A stretch of DNA of 40,637 bases. It comes from Aquipseudomonas alcaligenes MRY13-0052 (GTDB taxonomy: Bacteria; Pseudomonadota; Gammaproteobacteria; Pseudomonadales; Pseudomonadaceae). The stretch covers positions 1-40,637 of the forward strand of contig BATO01000060.1 in NCBI GenBank assembly GCA_000474255.1, written 5' to 3'. Each line of letters opens with the position of its first letter. Positions within the stretch are counted from its first letter, which is position 1. A program made the translations under genes and the position numbers. A model generated the notes under the pieces. The model did not search any database. It was not told the origin of the DNA and saw only the letters and a program-made list of their open reading frames with translations. This document shows, one piece after another, positions 15,655 through 27,349 of this stretch.

Positions 15655-18015
15655 TCAGAAGTCGTAGCGCAGGGAGACGCCGGCGGTGCGCGGAGCGCCC
15701 ACCGAGGCCGTGTAGGCGCCGTTCAGGTAGGCGAAGGCGCTGAGGTAGTAGTCGGTGTCGGTGGCGTTGCGCACCCAGATGGAGGCGTCCACCTGGCCGT
15801 CGCCCAGGTCGCGACGCACGCCGGCCGAGAGGTTGACCAGGCCGTAGCCGTCGATCTTCGAGAGGTCGGAGTTGTCCAGGGTGCCTTCGGCCTCGGAGCG
15901 GTACGAATAGCTGGCGGTGAGGTAGGGCTCGATGCGGTTCTCCAGCTGCCATTTGTATTCGCCGCTGAGGTTGGCGATCCATTTCGAGGCGCCGACCACG
16001 CGCTCGCCGGTGAGGTCGCAGGTGGCCGGGGCGCCGGGGGCGGTGCTCACCTCGCCGGGGCACGGGGCGTCCTTGAAGCTGAGGTAGGTGACGTCGTTGT
16101 AGGAGCCGTTGACGTTCAGGGTGAGGCCGCGCACGGGCAGTGCGGTGGCTTCGAACTCCAGGCCGCGCGAGCGCACGCTGCCGGCGTTGGCCAGCACCTG
16201 CACGACGTTGGTGGAGCCCGGCGCCTGGTACAGGGTGGTGGCCTGGTAGCCGTGGATGCCGGTCCAGAACAGGTTGGCGTTGAGCAGCAGGCGGCGGTCC
16301 AGCAGCGTGCTCTTGAAGCCCAGCTCGGCGTCGTTGGCGCGCTCCGGCCCGACCAGCAGCGAGTCGGCGCCGGCCACCGGTGCCGAGCCCACCGCCAGGT
16401 TCACCCCGCCGGATTTCTCGCCATGGGCCAGGGAGGCGTAGCCCAGCAGATCGTCATCGAACTTGTAGGCCAGGCTCAGCAGGAAGGACGGTGCGGCGTT
16501 GTGCAGGCTGAGGTCGCCCGAGTCATAGGCCCCCAGTTGCGCCGCGCGGATGGCGGCGGCCTGGCCGGTGACGGCAGCGCCGCCCACGGGGGCGAAGCGC
16601 TTGATGTTGGCGTCCTTCTCCTCGTAGGTGCCGCGCAGGCCGGCGGTGAAGTCGAGGCGGTCGGTGAGGTGCCAGGTGCCCTGGGCGAACAGCGCGTAGC
16701 TGTCGGTCTCGATCTTGCCGTTGGCCTTGGTACTGACGTTGTTGATGGCGCCCAGATTGGCGCCGAGCAGGAACAGGTCGGCCTGGGAGCCGTAGTCGGT
16801 GAAGGTCTTGTTGCCGAGGTTCTGGTTGAACACGTAGGCGCCGAGCACGTAGTCGAAGGCGCCGCCGGTGGGCGAGGCCAGGCGGATCTCCTGGGAGAAC
16901 TGGCGGTCGTGCACCTCCACCCCGGTGTTGAGCAGCGCCGGCACGTTGAGGCTCTCGTCGTTGGCCGGGGTGAAGTGCCAGTAGCGGTAGGCGCTGATGG
17001 AGGTGAGCGTGTAGCCGCCGGCGAGGTTCCAGTTGGCCTCCACCGAGCTGCCGCCCTGGTGCACGCTGACGCTCTGGCGGCCGTCGATGTTGACCTTCTT
17101 GTCGTCCGGGTCGCGCAGCGGGGACGCGCCCGCCAGGGCCGCGCGCTGCCAGTAACGCGCCGGCGCGCCGTAGACGACCATGGTTCCGGTGCTGGAATCC
17201 TCCTCGTTGTAGTCGTTGATCCAGCGCAGGCTGAAGTCCTCGTTGGGCTCGAAGAGGAACTGCCCGCGCACGCCCTGACGCTCGCCACCGTTGAGGTCGT
17301 CGCCGTTGTGGATGTTCTTGATGAAGCCGTCGTCGCGGGTGCGGTAGGCCGACAGGCGCGCGGCGAGGGTTTCGCTGAGGGCGCCGTTGACCGTGCCCTT
17401 GGCCTGGAAGTAACCGTCCTGGCCACCGGAGACCTCCACCGTGCGCTCGGGGCTGAAGGTGGGTGCGCGGGTGCTGATGTTGAGCACGCCGGCGGTGGTG
17501 TTCTTGCCGAACAGGGTGCCCTGGGGGCCACGCAGCAATTCCAGCTGCTCGATGTCCAGCAGGTCGAACACCGCCATGCCCGGGCGGCCGAGGTAGACGT
17601 TGTCCAGGTAGACCCCGGCGCTGCCTTCGAGGCCATCGCTGGCCGGGTTGTTGCCGATGCCGCGCACCGCGACGCTGGACTGGCGCGAGTGGATGAAGGC
17701 GACGTTGACGCTGGGCAGCACCTGCTGCAGGTCCTGCACCTTGTACACGCGCTGGGTTTCCAGGGTGGCGCCGCTGAGGGTGGTGATGGGCGTGGGCACG
17801 TCCTGCACGTCTTCCTCGCGGCGGCGGGCGGTGACGGTGACCTTCTGCAGGGCGACATCCTTGTCCACTTGCTGCTCGGTGTTGCCCTCGGCGGCCCAGG
17901 CGCTCCCCGCGCCCAGGGCCAGCAGCAGGGTCAGTGCATAGTCCACGGCGGCCAGACGCTGCAGGGCGAGCGGCCGGGCGAGGGACGAGGGGAAATCGAT
18001 ACGGCGGTGGCTCAT
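15655..18015 (-). CDS. sftP: TonB-dependent receptor for sulfate esters (SftP-like)
   Basis: A protein of 786 residues. A long signal region ends near [10 protein letters not shown] (about 45). A TonB-box-like segment ([10 protein letters not shown], about 58-67) precedes a plug domain ([15 protein letters not shown]...; [15 protein letters not shown]) and a barrel ending in RYDF. There is no STN domain, so it does not signal through a FecR system. Placement between atsK and a divergent LysR gene matches sftP-sftR of P. putida, where SftP is the proposed outer-membrane route for sulfate esters. ATG at 18015 has AAGGA seven bases upstream; the longer reading to 18072 lacks one. Ligand assignment is by context. 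Confidence 0.85.
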   Translation of the reverse strand: MSHRRIDFPSSLARPLALQRLAAVDYALTLLLALGAGSAWAAEGNTEQQVDKDVALQKVTVTARRREEDVQDVPTPITTLSGATLETQRVYKVQDLQQVLPSVNVAFIHSRQSSVAVRGIGNNPASDGLEGSAGVYLDNVYLGRPGMAVFDLLDIEQLELLRGPQGTLFGKNTTAGVLNISTRAPTFSPERTVEVSGGQDGYFQAKGTVNGALSETLAARLSAYRTRDDGFIKNIHNGDDLNGGERQGVRGQFLFEPNEDFSLRWINDYNEEDSSTGTMVVYGAPARYWQRAALAGASPLRDPDDKKVNIDGRQSVSVHQGGSSVEANWNLAGGYTLTSISAYRYWHFTPANDESLNVPALLNTGVEVHDRQFSQEIRLASPTGGAFDYVLGAYVFNQNLGNKTFTDYGSQADLFLLGANLGAINNVSTKANGKIETDSYALFAQGTWHLTDRLDFTAGLRGTYEEKDANIKRFAPVGGAAVTGQAAAIRAAQLGAYDSGDLSLHNAAPSFLLSLAYKFDDDLLGYASLAHGEKSGGVNLAVGSAPVAGADSLLVGPERANDAELGFKSTLLDRRLLLNANLFWTGIHGYQATTLYQAPGSTNVVQVLANAGSVRSRGLEFEATALPVRGLTLNVNGSYNDVTYLSFKDAPCPGEVSTAPGAPATCDLTGERVVGASKWIANLSGEYKWQLENRIEPYLTASYSYRSEAEGTLDNSDLSKIDGYGLVNLSAGVRRDLGDGQVDASIWVRNATDTDYYLSAFAYLNGAYTASVGAPRTAGVSLRYDF

Positions 18016-18256
18016 GGGGTGGTCCTTGTTCGGGGGCCGGCTTTTTCCGGGCGGAGCGGGCCCGCATCGCACGCAGGGCGACGGTCGGGGCGGCGTGGGT
18101 TCGGGGAAGCGTCAGGTGGCGCGCAGGGCCACCGGGCTCAGGGTTCGGCTGTCAGCGACAGCGGCGCATGAGCGGCGCGAGAAGCCGGGTCATGGCGGAG
18201 ACGGGAAGTCGGGCTGGCGTGGTCATCGGGTATCCCCCTTCGGGCTGGGCCATATA

Positions 18257-18308
18257 CTTATTCCTTTTTAATCTTATTTATCTAAACAAGCTTCGTTGAC
18301 GGAATAAG
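18257..18308. promoter_or_regulatory. Divergent sftP/sftR promoter region with CTTATTCC/GGAATAAG half-sites
   Basis: CTTATTCC (18257-18264) and GGAATAAG (18301-18308) are exact reverse complements 36 nt apart, flanking an AT-rich stretch in the 364-bp gap between the divergent genes. That spacing suits a LysR-type regulator (SftR or CysB) bound as a tetramer. The rest of the gap shows no gene. Confidence 0.5.
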
Positions 18309-18379
18309 AGCCTGCATTTAAAACCAGCACCCATACGCGGGCAAATGCCTTCGACCTATATTTTCGATGCCGGTAAAGC

Positions 18380-19312
18380 ATGATGGATCTGCGCCAACTC
18401 CGTTACTTCATCGCCCTGGTGGAACACCGCAGTTTCGTCCGTGCGGCCGATGCCATGGGCATCACCCAGCCGGCGTTCAGCCGCAGCATCCAGGGCCTGG
18501 AGCAGGCCTTCGGCTGCCAGCTGGTGGACCGGGGCAACAAGGACCTGCGCCCCACGCCGGAAGGCCAGGTGGTGCTGCAGCACGCCTTGCGCCTGGTGCA
18601 GGGCGCGAGCAACCTGACCCGCGAAATCAACCAGATGACCAAGCTCGATGCCGGCGAGCTGCACTTCGGCTGCGGGCCGGCACCGGCGGCCAAGCTGGTG
18701 CCCGACGCCCTGGCCGCCTTCATCAGCCGCCACCCGCGCATCACCACCCGCTTCGAGGTGAACAACTGGGAAGCCCTGGGCCGCCTGCTGGCCCGGGACG
18801 AGATCGAGTTCTTCATCGCCGACATCCGCCAGTTCGAGATCGACCCGAACTTCCAGACCCGCGAACTGACCCCGCGCAACGGCCGCTTCTTCTGCCGCCG
18901 GGGGCACCCGCTGCTGGCCAAGGAAAGCCTCTCCACCAACGACATGTTCGACTACCCGCTGGCCGCCACCCGGCTGCCGGCGGGCATCCGCAAGCTGCTG
19001 GCGGGCTTCAGCGGCAAGGCGGATTTCGACCTCAACCTGGAGTGCGAGCACGTGCCGGCGCTGGTGCAGGTGGTGCGCCAGACCGACGCCGTGGGCGTGG
19101 GCATGCTGGAGACCCTGGCACCGCTGCTGGAAAGCGGTGAGCTGGCGCTGCTGAGCTTCCGCAACCTGCCGGAGAACCTGGAAAGCCTCTCCGCCCGCTG
19201 CGGCATCGTCACCCGCACCGGCTACCGCCTCTCCCCCGCCGCGCGGGCGCTGATCGAGCTCATCGTCGAGCTGGACGGAATCGAAGCGGAAGAAGCGCGG
19301 CGCAGCGCCTGA
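18380..19312 (+). CDS. sftR: LysR-type regulator of sulfate-ester genes (SftR-like)
   Basis: A protein of 310 residues with the N-terminal LysR helix-turn-helix (MDLRQLRYFIALVEHRSFVRAADAMGITQPAFSRSIQGLE, about 2-45) and a C-terminal co-inducer-binding domain. Divergent orientation from sftP and closeness to atsRBCA match SftR of P. putida, which activates sulfate-ester metabolism genes when sulfate is absent. The start codons ATG-ATG at 18380 and 18383 cannot be separated, and no strong ribosome site precedes them. A REP cluster follows the stop. Confidence 0.82.
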   Translation: MMDLRQLRYFIALVEHRSFVRAADAMGITQPAFSRSIQGLEQAFGCQLVDRGNKDLRPTPEGQVVLQHALRLVQGASNLTREINQMTKLDAGELHFGCGPAPAAKLVPDALAAFISRHPRITTRFEVNNWEALGRLLARDEIEFFIADIRQFEIDPNFQTRELTPRNGRFFCRRGHPLLAKESLSTNDMFDYPLAATRLPAGIRKLLAGFSGKADFDLNLECEHVPALVQVVRQTDAVGVGMLETLAPLLESGELALLSFRNLPENLESLSARCGIVTRTGYRLSPAARALIELIVELDGIEAEEARRSA

Positions 19313-19326
19313 GCCTGCCCGCCGGA

Positions 19327-19615
19327 CCTCGGTCCACCAAGGGGACTGCCGGGCACTCCGCTGGTGGACGTAAAGAGCGACGTCCAACCGCAGCGGTCAG
19401 GCTTTTCGTGGGAGCAAATTCATTCGCGAAAGGGTTCGGCGCAGTTGCGTTGGGCCTCGCTGCGCTCGGCGCCAACCTACGGGCACGCGAAATGCCGAGC
19501 GGTGGACCACGCTTTATCGGTCCACCAAAGGGGGCCGCCGGAGGCTCCGCTGGTGGACGTAAAGAGCGACGTCCACCCCGCAGCGGTCCGGCTTTTGTGG
19601 GAATTCATTCGCGAA
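19327..19615. repeat. Dense REP-like cluster between sftR and atsR 3' ends
   Basis: In the convergent gap: 19363-19388 and 19552-19577 (GGTGGACGT - 8 nt - ACGTCCACC, the first with one mismatch); 19408-19430 and 19597-19615 (ATTCATTCGCGAA units, the second truncated); 19449-19481 (GTTGGGCC...GGCGCCAACCTAC unit); 19501-19526 (GGTGGACC - 10 nt - GGTCCACC). About 190 bases, GGTGGACGT to GTGGGA, are an apparent duplication of the same ordered set. No gene is supported here. Confidence 0.85.
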
Positions 19616-19643
19616 CAGGGCCGGCACCCTGTATTGGGCGGCC

Positions 19644-20693
19644 TCAACGCGATGCCTGCACCGGTTCCTTCAAGGCGGCGTCGAGGAAGCGCGGTTCGTT
19701 CCAGTCGGCCACCTTGAACGGCTTGCGGATCAGCCGTTGTTCGGCGGCGAAGTCGACGCCTTTCTGCAGGCGGGCGAGGAAGTCGGCATCCAGCTGCGGG
19801 TCGAAGAGGGTGTTGAAGCTTTCATCCTTGAGGTCGGTGCCGAGGATGCCCACCGGGTAGCTGGCCAGGCTGGACACCAGTTCGACGTAGGCCTGCTTGT
19901 TCTCATCGTCGCGCAGCCATTGCACTGCCTGCTGCTGGGCCTTGATCAGCCGTGCCGTCACCTCCGGGTAGTCGCGGACGAAGGCGCCGGTGCCCACCAG
20001 TACTGCCTGGGTGCTGCCGGCACCGCCCAGGTCGCGGGTGCTCAGGGGCAGTTCGGCGAGGCCCTTGTCGCGCAGGGCGATCAGCCCGGCCAGGCCCCAG
20101 GAAGCATCCACCTGCTTGGCCGCCAGGGCCGCGTTGGCGGCGTTGAAGTCGAGGTTGATCACCTTGAAGTCGCGTTCGGAGAGGCCGCGGCTGGCCAGGG
20201 CGTTGGCGAAGGACAGCTGGTTGGCGGTGCCGCGGAACACTGCGACGCGCTTGCCCTTGAGGTCTTCCAGGGTCTTGATGCCGGAGCCGGGCACCACGCC
20301 CAGGTAGCTTTTCACCCCGCGCGCGGTGGCGCTGAGCAGGCGGGTATCCAGGCCGCTGGCCTTGCCGATGATGGCGGCCAGGTCGCCCAGGTAGGCGAAG
20401 TCCACCTGGCCGTTGGCGAGGGCTTCGTTGACCACCGGGCCCGCGCCCTTGAAGAACAGCCACTGGACCTTGATGCCGTCCTTGGCGAACTCCTGTTCGA
20501 GGATGTTCCGGCTGCGCAGCACGTCCACTACGCCACCGCCGCTGTGCTGGCTGCCGGCACTGAGGTCGGGCACGGCGATGCGGATTTCCTTCGGCGCCTC
20601 GACGGCCTGGGCCAGCAGCGGGGCGGCACCGAGCACGCTCGCCAGCACGGTGGGGGCGAACAGCCCGAGGACGCTGTTGATCAGGGTTTTCAT
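19644..20693 (-). CDS. atsR: Sulfate-ester ABC importer, periplasmic binding protein
   Basis: A protein of 349 residues with a signal peptide (1-29, ending LLAQAVEA) and an SsuA/TauA-like binding fold (IRIAVPDLSAGSQHSGGGVVDVLRSRNILEQEF; DFAYLGDLAAIIGKASG; LKGKRVAVFRGTANQL). It captures sulfate esters in the periplasm for AtsBC. It is transcribed away from atsBCA across a 284-bp AT-rich divergent promoter. ATG at 20693 has AGGAG eight bases upstream; the longer reading to 20840 covers promoter sequence and was rejected. Confidence 0.88.
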   Translation of the reverse strand: MKTLINSVLGLFAPTVLASVLGAAPLLAQAVEAPKEIRIAVPDLSAGSQHSGGGVVDVLRSRNILEQEFAKDGIKVQWLFFKGAGPVVNEALANGQVDFAYLGDLAAIIGKASGLDTRLLSATARGVKSYLGVVPGSGIKTLEDLKGKRVAVFRGTANQLSFANALASRGLSERDFKVINLDFNAANAALAAKQVDASWGLAGLIALRDKGLAELPLSTRDLGGAGSTQAVLVGTGAFVRDYPEVTARLIKAQQQAVQWLRDDENKQAYVELVSSLASYPVGILGTDLKDESFNTLFDPQLDADFLARLQKGVDFAAEQRLIRKPFKVADWNEPRFLDAALKEPVQASR

Positions 20694-20900
20694 GGGAGGC
20701 GCTCCTGCGCTGGGGGTCATGTGGCGGCTAGATAGGCACAGGGGCTTCCGGCAATAAAATAATAAAAATTCATTTTTTGATAACCAGAACGCATAAATCA
20801 GGCGAGCCGCGCCCTGTGGGCCGCTATGCAGGGAATGCATAAAAAATATTCAACAAAGGCATTTGCCGCTGCCCCGGACCTCCCCCACAAATGACGCTCT

Positions 20901-20920
20901 TATCCATAAATAAATGGATA
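20901..20920. promoter_or_regulatory. Perfect dyad in the atsR/atsB divergent promoter
   Basis: TATCCAT - AAATAA - ATGGATA, a 7-6-7 inverted repeat 58 bp before the atsB start, followed by ATATTCC at 20931-20937. Candidate SftR or CysB contact site. The surrounding 20694-20977 is markedly AT-rich and otherwise empty. Confidence 0.5.
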
Positions 20921-20977
20921 TTCGAATTTTATATTCCACACGGAAATAACATTAGAGCCCAAGCGCCGGGAGACCCG

Positions 20978-22572
20978 ATGAGCAAGATCCAGACGCTGCC
21001 CGCCCTCCAGCCGGCCCCCCGCTTCACATTGCCGACCCCGAGCCTGCACGGCCTCGCCTGGGCCCTGCCCTGGCTGCTGCCCCTCGGCCTGTTCCTGCTC
21101 TGGTGGGTAGCCTCGGAGCGGCTGTGGATGTCCGAGCAGATCCTCCCGGCACCGGCGGTGGTCTGGCAGAGCGCCCTGGAGTTCGGCTCCGGCGAGCTCT
21201 GGGGCCACCTGTGGATAAGTCTGCAGCGCCTGCTCTGGGGGCTGCTCGCCGGTGTCGCCGGTGGCGTGCTGCTGGGCAGCTGGCTGGGGCTTTCGCGGCG
21301 GGCCGAGGCGCTGGTCTACCCGACCTTCGTGGCCCTGGCGCAGATTCCCACCCTGGCCTGGATCCCGCTGTTCATGCTGTTCTTCGGCATCGGCGAGACC
21401 CTCAAGCTGGTGGTGCTGATCAAGGCGGTGGTGGTGCCGGTGACCCTGCACGTGCTGGTGGGCGTGCGTGACGCCCAACCGCGCCTGCGCGAAGCCGCCG
21501 CGGTGCTGCGCCTGCCGCCGCGCCTGCTGTTCTGGCGCCTGGTGCTGCCCGGCGCCCTGCCCGCCTTCATGGCCGGGCTGCGCCTGGCCCTGGCCACCGG
21601 CTGGACCTCGCTGCTGGCGGTGGAGCTGCTGGCCTCCAGCGAGGGCATCGGCTACCTGATGGTCTGGGGCCGCCAACTGTTCATGCTCGACCTGGTGTTC
21701 GTCTGCATCCTGGTGATCGGCCTGGTGGGCGCGCTGATGGATCGCGGCATCAACCGCCTCGACGCCCTGCTGCTGTTCTGGCCCCACCCGGCCACCGGCC
21801 AGCAAAACCGGGGCCCGCGCCTGCAGGGCTGGCAACGTTTGCAGGCCGGGCTGCTGCCCCTGGCCATCGTCGCCCTGTGGCAGGCCACCGCCGGCTTCGG
21901 CTGGGTCGACGCCAATATCCTCGCCTCGCCGCTGGACGTGCTGCGCAGCCTGCAGCAGGGCCTGACCGACGGCAGCCTGCCTTCGGCCATGGGCGCCAGC
22001 CTGCAACGGGCCCTGCTCGGGCTGCTGATCGGCGGCGCCTGCGGCCTGCTGCTGGGCTTGCTGCTGGGGCTTTCCACCCTGGCCGAGCGCCTGACCGGGC
22101 CGAGCCTTTCGGCCCTGCGCCAGGTGGCGATCTTCGCCTGGGTGCCGCTGCTCACCGCCTGGTTCGGCCTGGGCGAGGCGGCCAAGCTGGCCTTCGTCAG
22201 CCTGGCGGCCTTCTTCCCCCTGTTCATCGCCACCCAGCGCGGCGTCGCCGGGCTTTCGCCACAACTGGGCGAGGCCGCGCAGGTGCTGCGCCTGGGCCTG
22301 GGCAAGCGCCTGCGCCTGCTGGTGCTGCCGGGTGCCGCGCCGGCCATCTTCGCCGGCCTGCGCCTGTCGCTGATCTACGCCTGGCTGGGCACCATCGGCG
22401 CCGAATACTTCATGCCCTCGGACGGCGGCATCGCCAGCTACATGCTCGGCGCGCAGCAGCTGTTCCGCATGGACCAGGTGATGGCGGCCATGCTGCTGGT
22501 GGGCCTGGTCGGCGCCCTGCTGGGCACTCTCGGACAACGCATCGAAACCCGCGCCACGCGCTGGAGAACCGC

Positions 22573-22576
<4 letters not shown>
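20978..22576 (+). CDS. atsB: Sulfate-ester ABC importer, fused two-domain permease
   Basis: A protein of 532 residues, twice the size of SsuC/TauC permeases. Two complete BPD-transport domains are present: about 40-265 and 300-525. Each has its own EAA loop for docking the ATPase (LREAAAVLRLPPRLLFWRLVLPGALPAFMAGLRLAL and GEAAQVLRLGLGKRLRLLVLPGAAPAIFAGLRLSL). One chain can therefore form the whole membrane channel, with two asymmetric halves. The ATG at 20978 has GGGAG five bases upstream; the earlier in-frame ATG at 20891 lies in promoter DNA. The stop overlaps atsC by four bases (ATGA). Confidence 0.9.
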
Positions 22577-25063
<2,487 letters not shown>

Positions 25064-25084
25064 GGGCAACAGCAGAGCGTGCTT

Positions 25085-25258
25085 GTGGGGGAATTCATTC
25101 GCGAAAGGGGAGCGCCGTTGCACCTCGGCTCGCCCTTGCCCCAAGGCTCCGGTGAACCACCTGCGGTGGGCTGAAGCCCACCCTACGGAAGGCCGCCCAA
25201 CACGGCGAGGTTGCAGGCCGCTGCGTTGGGCCTCGCTACGCGAGGCACCAACCTACGG
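25085..25258. repeat. REP-like cluster between atsA and the diguanylate cyclase gene
   Basis: In the convergent gap: 25085-25105 (GAATTCATTCGCGAA unit), 25165-25186 (GGTGGGCT - GA - AGCCCACC followed by CTAC, i.e. GTAG-headed on the minus strand) and 25225-25258 (GTTGGGCCTCG...CCAACCTACGG). No intrinsic terminator with a U-tract was seen for either flanking gene; these hairpins may do that job. Confidence 0.8.
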
Positions 25259-25279
25259 TGCAGCGTGCAACCGGGGCAG

Positions 25280-26257
25280 CTAGACCGGGACGATGCGGTT
25301 CTTGCCGCTGCGCTTGGCGGTGTACATGGCTTCGTCGGCGCGGGCGTAGAGGTGTTCCAGGGTGTCGCCGGGGCGCAGGGTGGTGAGGCCCTGGCTGAGG
25401 GTGACGCTGAATATCTGGCCGGCGGCGCTGAACGACAGGCGCTGCACTTCGCGCTCCAGGCGTTCGGCCACCTGCAGGGCCTGGGCCGGGTCGCAGCCGG
25501 GGAATACCGCGGCGAATTCCTCGCCGCCAATGCGCCCGAAATGGTCGACCCGGCGCAGGGCGCCGGCGCCGCACTGGGCGATGCGCTGCAGCACCAGGTC
25601 ACCCACCTGGTGGCCGTAGGTGTCGTTGATCTTCTTGAAGTCATCGATATCCAGCAGCAGGAAGGCCAGGGGCCGTTCGTAGCGCTCGGCCACATCGAAT
25701 TCGCGCTGGGCGCATTCGAAGAAGTGCCGGCGGTTGCTGGTGCCGGTCAGTACGTCGGTGGTGGCCAGGCGTTGCAGCTCGGCCTCCAGGGTCTTTTTCT
25801 CGGTGATGTCCTCGGCGATGCCCACCACCAGGGTGCTCTGCCCAGCCTGGCCCTGGCGGCTGACGAAGCATTTGTCGCTGAGCCAGCGCACCTGGCCGTC
25901 GCCCCGGATGATGCGGTACTCGCGCACTTCCACCGCGCCCTTGGTGAGCACCTCGGCAAGGCTGCGCGCGGCGTACTCGACGTCGTCGGGGTAGATGCAG
26001 TTGCGCCACTCGTTGAAGTCCACCATCAGCAGCTCGGCCGGGCGGCCGAACATGCGCTCGTAGTGGGGGCTGACGTAGATGATCTTCTGCGCGTCCCAGT
26101 CGAAGGCCCAGAGCACGGCGTTGACGCTGCCCAGCAGGCTGTTGAACAGCAGTTCGCGTTCGCGCAGGCGTTCCACCTCGCCACGGCTGTGCAGCAGTGC
26201 CAGGGTCAGCTTTTCCAGCTCGCTGGGGGTTTCCTCGAAGTTTTCCATCCGGCCCAT
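25280..26257 (-). CDS. PAS-GGDEF diguanylate cyclase
   Basis: A protein of 325 residues. A PAS/PAC sensor domain (about 40-155, ending GIAEDITEKK) precedes a GGDEF domain with active site GGEEF at 244-248. The inhibitory-site motif RxxD (RRVD, 235-238) is at the correct five-residue distance. It should therefore make c-di-GMP and be subject to product inhibition. No membrane helix or signal peptide, so cytosolic. The PAS ligand is unknown. Start: ATG at 26257 with GAAGG six bases upstream; a second ATG nine bases on is possible. Confidence 0.92.
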   Translation of the reverse strand: MGRMENFEETPSELEKLTLALLHSRGEVERLRERELLFNSLLGSVNAVLWAFDWDAQKIIYVSPHYERMFGRPAELLMVDFNEWRNCIYPDDVEYAARSLAEVLTKGAVEVREYRIIRGDGQVRWLSDKCFVSRQGQAGQSTLVVGIAEDITEKKTLEAELQRLATTDVLTGTSNRRHFFECAQREFDVAERYERPLAFLLLDIDDFKKINDTYGHQVGDLVLQRIAQCGAGALRRVDHFGRIGGEEFAAVFPGCDPAQALQVAERLEREVQRLSFSAAGQIFSVTLSQGLTTLRPGDTLEHLYARADEAMYTAKRSGKNRIVPV

Positions 26258-26323
26258 AGCCTGCCTTCGCGTATTCGGGTCACGTTACGCCCGCAACGAA
26301 GCGGCGGGCATGGGTGGCCGTGG

Positions 26324-27349
26324 TCAGGCATGACTCTGGTGACGAATGGCTGCAAAACGGTTGAACAGGCGGTGCAGGACGAACACCGCAAGCAGGGTGA
26401 TGAAGACCGCAACGCAAACCGAACTGAGCCGATAGGCCAGGCTGAACATCATGTCGTGACTCGGCGTCAGGTATTGACCGAAAACAATCGCCAAAGTTGT
26501 CAGCGCGCCGAAGCCGATTCCCTGCGCCCCCTCCAATACGTGCACTCGGGCACAGAAAAACGCGGCTATCCAATACAGCGAGGCGACGAGCGGTAGCACG
26601 TCGTAGTGGTCGTAGAGCAGCAGTTGCAGCACCAGCCCGATGAGGCAGCCGAGCATGGTGCCGAGGGCGCGGATGCGCCCGGCGAAGCGGATGCCGTTCC
26701 AGTGCATGGGGAAGAGCACCAGGATCGAGGCGATCTGCGCGGACAGCGAATCCTTCAGGTCGAAGGTCTGGAAGAGGATGAACGACAGGGTGGCGATGCA
26801 GGCGCCGAGCAGCGCTTCGTGGCGCTGGCTGGGCAGGTCCTTGGGCGGCGGAGTGCGCGGCTCGCGGGGCTCGGCATCGGGGAAGAGGAAGAACATCAGC
26901 CAGGCGATCAGCACCGTGAGGCAGGCGGCCACCAGATTGCTGGCCACCAGGTCGTAGAGGTGGGTTTCGGGGTAGCTGGCGAAGTGCAGCTGCATGGAGA
27001 GGAACACGCAGCCCAGGGCGCCGAACATGAACAGCGGGCCGCGCGCCATGAGGCTGAAGCGCCAGAGGAAGGCGGCGAAGACCAGGGGCACGATGAGCAG
27101 CGGGCGGTCGCCGAACAGCCCGTAGATGACCAGCGTCTCCAGGCTCACCAGCACCGCCTGGGCGAGGAACTGGCGGATCACATGGGCGTTGATGGTGGGT
27201 ACCAGGCCCAGTAGCAGCATGGGGTAGACGCAGAAGAACGAGCCGTTGTCCCAGCCCATCAGCTTGCACACGAACAGGCCGAGGGTGCCGCCGCAGGCCA
27301 GGCGCAGGCACTGGCGCAGGCCGTTCTCGCTGAGGGCCGGGCGCGTCAT
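26324..27349 (-). CDS. DUF2955 / FUSC-like inner membrane efflux protein
   Basis: A protein of 341 residues with two blocks of hydrophobic helices, about 10-180 (GGTLGLFVCKLMG..., LIVPLVFAAFLWRFSLMARGPLFMFGALGCVFL, LVAACLTVLIAWLMFFLF) and about 205-330, joined by a charged loop. This arrangement is typical of aromatic-acid-exporter/FUSC proteins and fits DUF2955. It starts one base inside the stop of the HlyD-like gene (TGATG), so the two form a translationally coupled pump pair. Substrate unknown. No outer-membrane factor gene is adjacent. Confidence 0.82.
   Translation of the reverse strand: MTRPALSENGLRQCLRLACGGTLGLFVCKLMGWDNGSFFCVYPMLLLGLVPTINAHVIRQFLAQAVLVSLETLVIYGLFGDRPLLIVPLVFAAFLWRFSLMARGPLFMFGALGCVFLSMQLHFASYPETHLYDLVASNLVAACLTVLIAWLMFFLFPDAEPREPRTPPPKDLPSQRHEALLGACIATLSFILFQTFDLKDSLSAQIASILVLFPMHWNGIRFAGRIRALGTMLGCLIGLVLQLLLYDHYDVLPLVASLYWIAAFFCARVHVLEGAQGIGFGALTTLAIVFGQYLTPSHDMMFSLAYRLSSVCVAVFITLLAVFVLHRLFNRFAAIRHQSHA

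Noticed and set aside
13704-15743. 679-residue plus-strand frame opposite the dioxygenase genes
   Set aside because: Shadow; both dioxygenases on the minus strand keep all catalytic residues.
15349-18171. 940-residue open frame on the plus strand, antisense to sftP and atsK
   Set aside because: It is a shadow frame: it mirrors the codon bias of the real genes, is rich in Val/Ala/Gly/His without domains, and runs across two genes and their gap.
19327-19615. Possible CRISPR array because of several repeated units close together
   Set aside because: Units are of different families, are palindromic, vary in orientation and have no regular spacing or cas genes.
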